Shown here in pieces: positions 1-4,980 of a stretch of DNA of 8,039 nucleotides. A model generated the notes under the pieces. It did no database searches. It saw only the letters and a list, made by a program, of their open reading frames with translations, and was not told the DNA's origin. The translations under genes and the position numbers were made by a program. The DNA is from Candidatus Nitrosymbiomonas sp. (lineage in GTDB: Bacteria; Sysuimicrobiota; Sysuimicrobiia; Sysuimicrobiales; Humicultoraceae). Each line of letters opens with the position of its first letter. Positions within the stretch are counted from its first letter, which is position 1. The stretch lies in contig DYHL01000119.1 in the NCBI GenBank assembly GCA_020724185.1, forward strand, positions 1 to 8,039. Reading direction: 5' to 3'.

Positions 1-85
1 CGTAGGCAAGCCCGCGAATCTCCACGCCGGGGTCGCCCACCACCGACGGCGCGTCGAGCTCCGTCAGCAGCGCGCGTAGATGCAT
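1..85 (-). CDS. murE: MurE, UDP-MurNAc-tripeptide synthetase, N-terminal fragment (runs off the window)
   Basis: Only the first 28 codons are present. The ATG at 85-83 opens a frame beginning MHLRALLTELDAP, followed by VVGDPGVEIRGLAY at the window edge. This fits the start of the MurE N-terminal domain, in which a short helix is followed by a strand that leads to a D-S-R motif, here expected just outside the window. MurE is a cytoplasmic ATP-dependent ligase that adds the third residue of the peptidoglycan stem peptide, usually meso-diaminopimelate or lysine. Position directly after ftsI is the usual place for murE in dcw clusters, and this supports the call more than the short sequence does. 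MurF has a similar N-terminal domain and is the main alternative. The start is well supported by a GGAGGTG Shine-Dalgarno six to seven bases upstream and by a promoter in the gap before it. Confidence 0.8.
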   Translation of the reverse strand, partial: MHLRALLTELDAPSVVGDPGVEIRGLAY

Positions 86-90
86 CCACC

Positions 91-97
91 CACCTCC
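91..97 (-). promoter_or_regulatory. Strong ribosome binding site of murE
   Basis: The minus strand reads GGAGGTG at 97-91, five bases before the ATG at 85 (86-90 between). It is the strongest Shine-Dalgarno among the dcw genes here; ftsL and ftsI have weak sites and rely on overlap with the gene before. This fits murE being translated independently of ftsI. Confidence 0.75.
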
Positions 98-110
98 GCG
101 GAATCTCCGC
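98..110. repeat. Inverted repeat GCGGA-ATC-TCCGC between the -10 box and the murE ribosome binding site
   Basis: A perfect 5-base inverted repeat with a 3-base centre (plus strand GCGGAATCTCCGC) lies immediately downstream of the extended -10 box and touches the Shine-Dalgarno. The predicted transcription start (about 106) falls inside it, so a full RNA hairpin would not form from that start. A DNA operator half-site pair is the more likely role, if it has one. Short GC-rich repeats are common by chance in DNA like this. Confidence 0.3.
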
Positions 111-112
111 TT

Positions 113-121
113 ATTATAGCA
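113..121 (-). promoter_or_regulatory. Extended -10 promoter in front of murE
   Basis: The minus strand reads TGCTATAAT at 121-113: a perfect TATAAT hexamer (118-113) preceded by the TGn extension that lets sigma-70-type polymerase work without a good -35. The expected -35 position (about 141-136, CCGTGG) does not match TTGACA. It is an AT-rich block in a very GC-rich gap between the ftsI stop (157) and the murE start (85). Transcription would start near 106, giving a leader of about 20 bases that contains the murE ribosome binding site. Motif and placement are seen directly; activity is inferred. Confidence 0.65.
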
Positions 122-156
122 GGCACCCGCCCGCCCCACGGCGCGGCGCGCGGCGA

Positions 157-1953
157 CTAGCGGCCCAGGGCCACAGGCTCGGAGGGAGGCAGGCGCAGGT
201 GCCAGAGAACCTGCGTGGCAATGGCCTGGAATACCGGCGCCGCGACCGTGCCCCCGTAGTGCTCACCCTTCGGGCCGTCGAGAATCACCAGCACCGCCAG
301 GCGCGGGCTGTCCGCGGGCACCAGACCGAAAAACGAAGCCACGTACGCATCCGGCATGTAGCCGCCTCCAGGCGCCGGCTTCTGAGCCGTGCCTGTCTTC
401 CCGGCGATCCGGTATCCTTCGACCCGGGCCAGCGTTCCGGTCCCCTTGTTCACCGCCTCTTCCATCATGGCGACGACCGCTCGCGCGACCTCTGGCGAAA
501 CCGCCTGGCGTCCGGGCTCCGGCACCGCCACCTTGACCACGCGGCCTTCGGGGTCCCGCACCGCGCGCAACACGTGCGGGCGGACGAGGCGTCCCTCGTT
601 GCCCAGGGCTGATGCCGCCGCCAGCATCTGCAGGGGCGTCACCGATATCCCCTGACCGAAGCCAATGGTCTCGAGTCCAGGACTCAGCCACTGCGCAGGC
701 GACGGCACCAGGCCGGCGAGTTCTCCGGGCAGGTCAACCCCGGTGGGCGCGCCGAACCCGAAGCGGCGGATCGCGTCGTAGTATCGCTCCTTGCCCAGCC
801 GCACCGCCACCAGGGCCGCGCCCACATTTGACGACTGGCGGATGATGTCTCCCAGCGTCTGCCTGGGGAACTTGCGCCCGCGGGCCTCCCGGATCACGTA
901 ACCGCCGGCAACCCGCAGTTCGCCGTTGCTCGCAAACACCTCTTGCGGGGTCACGGCGCCTGCTTCCAGCGCTGCCGCCGCCAGGATGATCTTGAACGTT
1001 GATCCTGGTTCATAGACGGCCGAGATGGCGCGATTGGCCACCACGGCCTTCTCACCGCGACCCACTGAGTTGGGATCGTAGCGTGGGTGGGTCGCCATCG
1101 CCAGCAGCTCGCCCGATTTGGGATCCATGATCAAGACGGCGCCCGACGTGGCGAGTGTGGAGGCCACCGCCCGATCGAGCTCGCGCTCGGCGATGTGCTG
1201 GATCACCTGGTCTATGGTAAGCATCACGTCGGCGCCGGGGGCTGGCTCGCGCACGACGGCGCGCGTGTCGAACCGCGGGCGGCCCATGGCGTCGCGCTCG
1301 ATGCGGGCAGACCCAGGCCGGCCCCGCAGCGTCTCCTCAAAGACCAGTTCCGCGCCCTCCAGGCCCTGGTTGTCCACGCCGGCAAAGCCGATCACGTGGG
1401 AAGCCAGCGTCCCGCTGGGGTAGCTGCGCTTGGTTTCGGTGAGGAAGCCTATCTGGTCGCCGAGGCGCATGGCGCGGAGCGACGCAACAACCTCGGGCGC
1501 GGCCCTGCGGGCCAGCCAGGCGAAGTGCCGGTCAGGGTCCAGCTTCTGAGCGAGTTCCGCGGGTCGCTGCCCGACCACCGGCGCGACGGCGCGGATGAAC
1601 GCCCTGCTATCCGCTATCTTGGACGGTATGGCGAAAGCCGAAGCGGCCTCGACGTTCACGGCCAGCGGCCTGCCCAGGCGGTCCAGCAGGCGGCCGCGGT
1701 TGGCCTCGATCTTCACGGTGCCGAGCTGCTGGCGCTCCGCGATCCGCTCGAGCTCGGGGGCCTGCACCACGTGGAGATAGACCAGACGAACGCCGAGCCC
1801 GGCCAGCGCGGTCCACAGCACCGTAAAGAGCACCGCCGTGCGCAGCCGGATCAGCCGGAGGTGATCGAGCTCGGCCTCAGCCGTGCGGAGAAAGGACCGC
1901 CGCCCAGGGGGTTGACCCCGCCCGGGCGGGCGGCGACGGCGCGAGAGGGTCAT
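157..1953 (-). CDS. ftsI: FtsI / penicillin-binding protein 2-3 type septal transpeptidase
   Basis: 598 aa. A class B penicillin-binding protein that cross-links peptidoglycan at the division septum. A basic N-terminus is followed by one membrane segment (about residues 38-62), which anchors the protein with its catalytic part outside. The dimerisation domain follows (about 80-230, including NRGRLLDRLGRPLA near 85-98 and ERDAMGRPR near 219-227), then the transpeptidase domain. All three catalytic motifs are intact: STFK with active-site Ser318 and Lys321, SSN at 374-376, and KTGT at 519-522. No PASTA repeats follow; the protein ends soon after the transpeptidase domain, unlike SpoVD or PBP2x forms. 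The frame extends further upstream, but the ATG at 1953 is chosen because it gives a normal N-terminus and a 4-base ATGA overlap with the ftsL stop. Its own Shine-Dalgarno is weak, so translation is probably coupled to ftsL. Confidence 0.95.
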   Translation of the reverse strand: MTLSRRRRPPGRGQPPGRRSFLRTAEAELDHLRLIRLRTAVLFTVLWTALAGLGVRLVYLHVVQAPELERIAERQQLGTVKIEANRGRLLDRLGRPLAVNVEAASAFAIPSKIADSRAFIRAVAPVVGQRPAELAQKLDPDRHFAWLARRAAPEVVASLRAMRLGDQIGFLTETKRSYPSGTLASHVIGFAGVDNQGLEGAELVFEETLRGRPGSARIERDAMGRPRFDTRAVVREPAPGADVMLTIDQVIQHIAERELDRAVASTLATSGAVLIMDPKSGELLAMATHPRYDPNSVGRGEKAVVANRAISAVYEPGSTFKIILAAAALEAGAVTPQEVFASNGELRVAGGYVIREARGRKFPRQTLGDIIRQSSNVGAALVAVRLGKERYYDAIRRFGFGAPTGVDLPGELAGLVPSPAQWLSPGLETIGFGQGISVTPLQMLAAASALGNEGRLVRPHVLRAVRDPEGRVVKVAVPEPGRQAVSPEVARAVVAMMEEAVNKGTGTLARVEGYRIAGKTGTAQKPAPGGGYMPDAYVASFFGLVPADSPRLAVLVILDGPKGEHYGGTVAAPVFQAIATQVLWHLRLPPSEPVALGR

Positions 1954-2417
1954 CGCGGTCGCTCTCGGGCCTCGGCCTCGCTCCTCCCAAACCACGCCGC
2001 GAGCTGACGAAGGGGCCCACGGCGCTCGGCAGGCACCTCGACCTGTGCGATGGCCGGCCCGGCGGTGATGGCGGCAAGCTGGTGATGGCGGGGCGGCGCC
2101 ATGCCCAGCTCTGTTGTGGCGTAGTGCTCGATGCGCTGCGGCGATTTCAGGACCGATGCGAGCGAGGACAGGCGCGCGTGCTCCGCGCGCAGGTGAGTGA
2201 GCTCGTGCTGCAGCCGCAGGATCGTGTACCCCGCCTCTGCCCGGTGCGTGAGCTGCGAAACGTAGAGCAGGGCGGGCAGTGTGAGAAGAACCGCCACCAC
2301 CATCGCGCCGGCCATCGGGTGCAACCGAGAGCGGCGACGGGCCACGGGCTCCCCGCGGGAAGACCGCTCGGGGAGCCACACCGGAAAGACTTTCGTGCGT
2401 CGGTCAGCGGCGATCAC
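1950..2417 (-). CDS. ftsL: FtsL-like cell division protein
   Basis: 155 aa, beginning with GTG. This small bitopic membrane protein fits FtsL, which pairs with FtsB/DivIC and helps activate FtsI-FtsW at the septum. A basic cytoplasmic N-terminus (to about residue 34) leads to one membrane helix (about 35-54). A leucine-rich coiled-coil stretch follows (about 60-92), then the motif ATTELGM-APP (100-108), a common ending of the FtsL/DivIC core. About 45 residues of Pro/Ala/Arg-rich tail extend beyond that core. FtsL is poorly conserved, so the call rests on topology, coiled coil, the LGM motif and position between rsmH and ftsI. The GTG start overlaps the rsmH stop as GTGA, with a GAGG ribosome binding site 8 bases upstream (2429-2426). 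The stop overlaps ftsI as ATGA. Confidence 0.85.
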   Translation of the reverse strand: MIAADRRTKVFPVWLPERSSRGEPVARRRSRLHPMAGAMVVAVLLTLPALLYVSQLTHRAEAGYTILRLQHELTHLRAEHARLSSLASVLKSPQRIEHYATTELGMAPPRHHQLAAITAGPAIAQVEVPAERRGPLRQLAAWFGRSEAEARERPR

Positions 2418-3499
2418 GAGCGCTGCCTCGCCTGCGAACTGGAAGAAGATCGGCGCCGGAAGCCGGGTGCCGGAGGGAGGACGTCAGGCACGACGGAGGG
2501 GAGGGTGGTATCAGCGCTGGATTGCCCGGCTTCCGACGCACGCTCGGTCTGGTCGGTTGCGCGCTCTGCCACGCGCATCTTGGCGCTGCGCGAACGGGGG
2601 TTGGCCGCGATCTCGCTCAGCGATGGGGTAAGAGGCCGCCGCGTCAGAACGCGCAGGAGGCGACGGCCGTTGCAGACGCATTGGGGGCTCCCGGGAGGAC
2701 AGGTGCAATCACGGGAGAGGCGGAGGTAGGTGTGCTTGACGATGCGGTCTTCCAGGGAGTGGAAGGTGATGACGCAGAGTCGCCCACCCCCCCGGAGAGC
2801 CCCCACTGCTTCTGGGAGTGCCTGCTCGAGCGCTTCCAGCTCACGGTTGGTGGCGATGCGCAGCGCCTGGAAGGTGCGCGTCGCCGGATGGATGCCCCGA
2901 GGCCATGCCCGGCGCGGGATGGCCGCACCGACCACGGATGCCAGTTCGTCGGTCGTGCCAAACGGGCGGCGCTGTACGATCGCCCGCGCGATCCGGCGCG
3001 CCCATCGCTCCTCACCGTACGCCCAAAGAAGCCCACGCAGTTGGTCCTCGGGCAGGGAGTTGACCAGGTCGGCGGCGCAATGCGGCTGCGTCCGGTCCAT
3101 CCGCATGTCGAGCGGTCCTGGACGGGCGAAGCTGAACCCGCGGAGGGGTTCTTCCAGTTGCAGCGACGAGGCTCCCAGGTCCATCACGATGCCGTTTACC
3201 GCCTCGAGTCCGGCTTCCGCCACCACAGCGCGGATCGCCGAGTAGTTCGCGTGCCGCAGTGTAACTGCTGCTCCGTAACGAGCCAGCCGCCGTTCCGCAA
3301 CCGCCAGCGCCTCGGCGTCGCGGTCTATCCCTATCAGCCGCCCGGCCGGGGCGATCCGCTCCAGGATCGCCTCCGCGTGCCCGCCGGCGCCCACCGTGGC
3401 GTCAACGTACGTGCCGCCGGGCCGCACATCCAGCCAGGCCAGCACCTCGTCGAGCATCACCGGGACGTGCCCGGCGGCTTCTGCCTGGGATCCGGCTAT
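2414..3499 (-). CDS. rsmH: RsmH (MraW), 16S rRNA m4C1402 methyltransferase; start uncertain, probably ATA
   Basis: 361 aa if begun at 3499. It methylates N4 of C1402 in 16S rRNA in the ribosomal P site, using S-adenosylmethionine. Family motifs, numbered from that start: HVPVMLDEV (11-19), the AdoMet loop DATVGAGGH (33-41), GIDRD (57-61), MDLGASSLQL (106-115), GFSFARPGPLDMRMD (121-135), HPATRTFQALRIATN (204-218), ITFHSLEDRIVK (244-255) and a CxC...CxC cluster (C265, C267, C274, C276). A roughly 45-residue Ser/Pro/Arg-rich tail follows the conserved core. The start is the problem. The first ordinary codons after mraZ are GTG 3460 and ATG 3457, which cut off the conserved HVPV. The next ATG upstream (3586) lies about 90 bases inside mraZ with no clear Shine-Dalgarno. 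ATA at 3499 has GAGGAG 8 bases upstream and a 4-base overlap with the mraZ stop. Function is certain; the start is inferred. Confidence 0.93.
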   Translation of the reverse strand: MAGSQAEAAGHVPVMLDEVLAWLDVRPGGTYVDATVGAGGHAEAILERIAPAGRLIGIDRDAEALAVAERRLARYGAAVTLRHANYSAIRAVVAEAGLEAVNGIVMDLGASSLQLEEPLRGFSFARPGPLDMRMDRTQPHCAADLVNSLPEDQLRGLLWAYGEERWARRIARAIVQRRPFGTTDELASVVGAAIPRRAWPRGIHPATRTFQALRIATNRELEALEQALPEAVGALRGGGRLCVITFHSLEDRIVKHTYLRLSRDCTCPPGSPQCVCNGRRLLRVLTRRPLTPSLSEIAANPRSRSAKMRVAERATDQTERASEAGQSSADTTLPSVVPDVLPPAPGFRRRSSSSSQARQRS

Positions 3500-3918
3500 A
3501 TTCGCAGCTCCTCGATCTGCTCCGCGATCTGCGGAGCCGACAGTTTCGCCTTCTCGATGTAGGACTGCCAGGCGGCGTAGTTCCATATCTCGAGCCGGCT
3601 GATCAGACCCACCACCACCACCTCGCGCTCGATCCCGGCGTGCTGCCGCAGGTGCAGCGGCAGGGTTATCCTGCCCTGGCGATCGAGCTCGATATCCACG
3701 GCCCCAGCGAGCAGATAGCGCATAACGTCGCGCTGCTTGGTGGAAAGCTGCAGCAGCGCGTCCGCGACCTTTACCCACTCCGCGGGCGAGTAGATGCTGA
3801 TGCAGGGATCCAGCCCGCGCGTGGCCACAACCTGATCGCCCAGGACGCGCCTGAACCTGGGAGGGATAACAACCCGTCCCTTTTCATCCAGCGCGTACTG
3901 GAACTCACCTTTGAGCAT
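3496..3918 (-). CDS. mraZ: MraZ, DNA-binding regulator of the dcw cluster
   Basis: 140 aa, close to the usual family length of about 143. MraZ is a nucleoid-associated, ring-forming regulator that binds repeated boxes before its own gene and controls dcw transcription. Two SpoVT/AbrB-like (double-psi barrel) domains are visible: the first around residues 5-47 with DEKGRVVIPPRFR (11-23), the second around 75-118 with DRQGRITLPLHLR (79-91). Each carries the family DxxGR signature (D11/R15 and D79/R83). The frame can be extended to a GTG at 3924, but the ATG at 3918 gives the canonical MLKGEF start and has GGGGAG 8 bases upstream; the GTG would sit only 2 bases from that site. The stop (TAG, 3498-3496) is directly at the proposed rsmH start. 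It is the first gene of the cluster, behind a phased array of likely MraZ boxes. Confidence 0.96.
   Translation of the reverse strand: MLKGEFQYALDEKGRVVIPPRFRRVLGDQVVATRGLDPCISIYSPAEWVKVADALLQLSTKQRDVMRYLLAGAVDIELDRQGRITLPLHLRQHAGIEREVVVVGLISRLEIWNYAAWQSYIEKAKLSAPQIAEQIEELRI
3508..3513 (-). promoter_or_regulatory. Ribosome binding site that points to an ATA start for rsmH
   Basis: The minus strand reads GAGGAG at 3513-3508, inside the last codons of mraZ. It lies 8 bases before ATA at 3499-3497, a normal spacing. To the next usable GTG (3460) or ATG (3457) the distance would be 47-50 bases, too far for normal initiation. The site encodes Glu-Glu in MraZ, so part of its purine content could be protein-driven. 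Confidence 0.45.
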
Positions 3919-3964
3919 CCCCACAACTCCCCACTCTGCCCCACGCTATTCTCCATGTTCCCAC
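3919..3964 (-). promoter_or_regulatory. Phased GTGGGG box array, probable MraZ operator
   Basis: On the minus strand GTGGGG occurs at 3944-3939, 3934-3929 and 3924-3919, each starting exactly 10 bases after the last; the final copy touches the mraZ ATG. A fourth copy, GTGGGA at 3964-3959, is in the same phase two units further up. The skipped unit (3954-3949, GGAGAA) is degenerate. MraZ of other bacteria is known to bind G-rich TGGG/GTGGG direct repeats of about 10-base period before mraZ, so this is very probably its operator. The box at 3934-3929 overlaps the GGGGAG ribosome binding site, so bound MraZ would cover the start region. The repeats are seen directly; binding is inferred. Confidence 0.8.
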
Positions 3965-4095
3965 AAACTCCTTCTTGTAGACCTCCTTCTCTGGAAGAAT
4001 CTTTGGAGACCGGCGGCCAAAAGCCTCACTGGGCGCGGCCTCTGGCTTTCGCTGCTGGCGCGGGGGGACAGATATGGTGGCAAGGAACCGCTCAT

Positions 4096-4114
4096 CCCCC
4101 ACATCTTGTGGGAG
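4096..4114. repeat. Inverted repeat CCCACA-TCT-TGTGGG, operator or U-less terminator
   Basis: A perfect 6-base inverted repeat with a 3-base centre (4098-4112) extends to an 8-pair RNA stem on the minus strand if one G-U pair is allowed (4096-4114). It lies 59 bases below the stop of the 243-aa gene, where a terminator would be expected, but no run of T follows on the minus strand. Each arm is TGTGGG, the same core as the MraZ boxes near mraZ, so it could instead be a distal, inverted MraZ site. Confidence 0.4.
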
Positions 4115-4116
4115 GG

Positions 4117-4131
4117 CGGCCAGATCGGCCG
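4117..4131. repeat. GC hairpin CGGCC-AGATC-GGCCG
   Basis: A 5-base inverted repeat of pure G and C with a 5-base loop, three bases from the TGTGGG inverted repeat. Together they form two tandem hairpins about 40-80 bases below the stop at 4173. They could act as a terminator or RNA 3'-end stabiliser for the upstream unit. There is no T tract, and such short GC repeats arise by chance easily here. Confidence 0.25.
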
Positions 4132-4172
4132 GCACGCAGCTCGGGCGGGTGCCCGACGAACGTCGCCCCGGA

Positions 4173-4904
4173 CTACGGCCGCGGCGTAGGAGGTTTCCGC
4201 CTTACGCGTGGAGACGTGCGCGCAAGAGCGCCTTGGTCCATCGCCCTGTCGCCCAGGACCGCGCCCAGGCAATCGCGTAGGTCCAGGGTCTCTTCGATCT
4301 GACGACGCAAGGACCGCGCCCCTGGCTCAGCCGCCAGATCAGGCGATGGGTGCGTGACCAGCATGATGCCGCCGTCCGGCAGGATCTCGACGATGAACGC
4401 CATTGATGTGAGCAGGCGGGCAGGACCGAGCCGGGCCACGGCCTGTGGCCCGAAGAAGTTGGCCCAACCCATGTAGGTTAGATCAGGAGGATCATCCATT
4501 CCCACCGTACCCCACGGAGCTTCCAGGAACAGATAGAGGCCCTTGCACACGCCAAGTACCTGCTCGATGTCCTTACTCGTCACCAACGCCTCGCGCGGTA
4601 TCGTCAGCGTGACCATGCTGGGGCGAGATCTGGGAACCTCACTCACGGAAAGGGTCAACACCGGCCGCGCAAGCCCTTCAGAGACGCGCAGGAACGTGCT
4701 CTGGGTTCCCCCCTCCTCCGCGTCGTCCAACAGTCGGACCGGCCTTGCGGGTATGATCCGCCGCAGGCTGTCTTCCGGCAGGCGGCGCACTAGATGAGGC
4801 TCATAGGCTCCTCCCTGAGCCACAAGCGTGTCTAGAATCGCCCTAACGGTCCCCGGCCGAAAAGGATGGTCTACAAGGAAGCGCGCAACAACCTGCCCTT
4901 CCAT
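4173..4904 (-). CDS. Hypothetical protein, C-terminal half weakly similar to Imm52-type immunity proteins
   Basis: 243 aa, not firmly recognised. No signal peptide or membrane segment is visible, so it is probably cytoplasmic. The N-terminal part (about 1-60) contains PFRPGTVRAILDTLVAQGG (14-32). The middle (about 80-130) alternates short strands with a helix (KDIEQVLGVCKGLYLFLEA). The C-terminal part has MGWANFFGPQAVARLG (145-160), then a strand and VEILPDGGIMLVTHPSP (172-188). This WxNFFGP...LG...LL...V-E-x-L-x-D-G-G-I pattern recalls Imm52 and related immunity-like domains, judged by eye only. The last 20 residues are basic and proline-rich. It lies 76 bases below the large regulator on the same strand, so co-transcription is likely. 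ATG 4904 is chosen because GEGQ-like coding begins there; its AGG is very close, and a GTG at 4913 is possible. Being coding is supported by the long frame and protein-like composition. Confidence 0.75.
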   Translation of the reverse strand: MEGQVVARFLVDHPFRPGTVRAILDTLVAQGGAYEPHLVRRLPEDSLRRIIPARPVRLLDDAEEGGTQSTFLRVSEGLARPVLTLSVSEVPRSRPSMVTLTIPREALVTSKDIEQVLGVCKGLYLFLEAPWGTVGMDDPPDLTYMGWANFFGPQAVARLGPARLLTSMAFIVEILPDGGIMLVTHPSPDLAAEPGARSLRRQIEETLDLRDCLGAVLGDRAMDQGALARTSPRVRRKPPTPRP

Positions 4905-4934
4905 CTTCCTCACCCCTGTGTTTGAGTCGCCGCC

Positions 4935-4947
4935 ACTCAGGATGAGT
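4935..4947. repeat. Inverted repeat ACTCA-GGA-TGAGT in the gap between the regulator and the 243-aa gene
   Basis: A perfect 5-base inverted repeat with a 3-base loop lies in the 76-base gap (4905-4980). It is too small and lacks a T tract to be a terminator. It may be an mRNA hairpin or nothing. No promoter motif is evident in the gap, in line with read-through from the regulator gene. Confidence 0.25.
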
Positions 4948-4980
4948 CGGATGGTACAGGGCGCCTCTCTCGCCGGACTC

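Larger units (their letters stand above)
3919..4172. other. Intergenic region between the 243-aa gene and mraZ
   Basis: This 254-base gap separates the regulator unit from the dcw cluster. It holds the MraZ box array next to mraZ (3919-3964), a purine-rich leader (about 3965-4000, with AAGGAGG- and AAGGAG-like stretches on the minus strand), and two hairpin-forming repeats (4096-4114 and 4117-4131) not far below the stop of the upstream gene. I found no convincing -35/-10 pair for mraZ: no close TATAAT match is present on the minus strand. The open frames across the gap are short, lack family features and look like chance. Confidence 0.6.

Noticed and set aside
1087..2007. 306-aa plus-strand open frame opposite ftsI
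   Set aside because: It lies wholly antisense to a clear ftsI with intact catalytic motifs. It is rich in Arg, Gly, Ala and His and has no family features; long antisense frames are expected in GC-rich genes.
1954..2379. 142-residue N-terminal extension of FtsI
   Set aside because: It overlaps ftsL in another frame and is Arg/Ala/Pro-rich without features. The ATG at 1953 gives the normal FtsI start and overlap.
2522..3562. 346-aa plus-strand open frame opposite rsmH
   Set aside because: Antisense shadow of rsmH with no recognisable domain; the RsmH motifs on the minus strand explain the region.
3771..3956. 61-aa frame starting at ATG 3956 with AAGGAG 11 bases upstream, possible leader peptide of mraZ
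   Set aside because: It runs out of frame deep into mraZ and its sequence comes from the MraZ boxes and mraZ codons. The purine-rich stretch alone is not enough.
3965..4090. Possible sigma-70 promoter for mraZ
   Set aside because: I tried TTGGCC-, TCTACA- and GAGAAT-type pairs on the minus strand; none gave both a reasonable hexamer pair and spacing, so no site is claimed.
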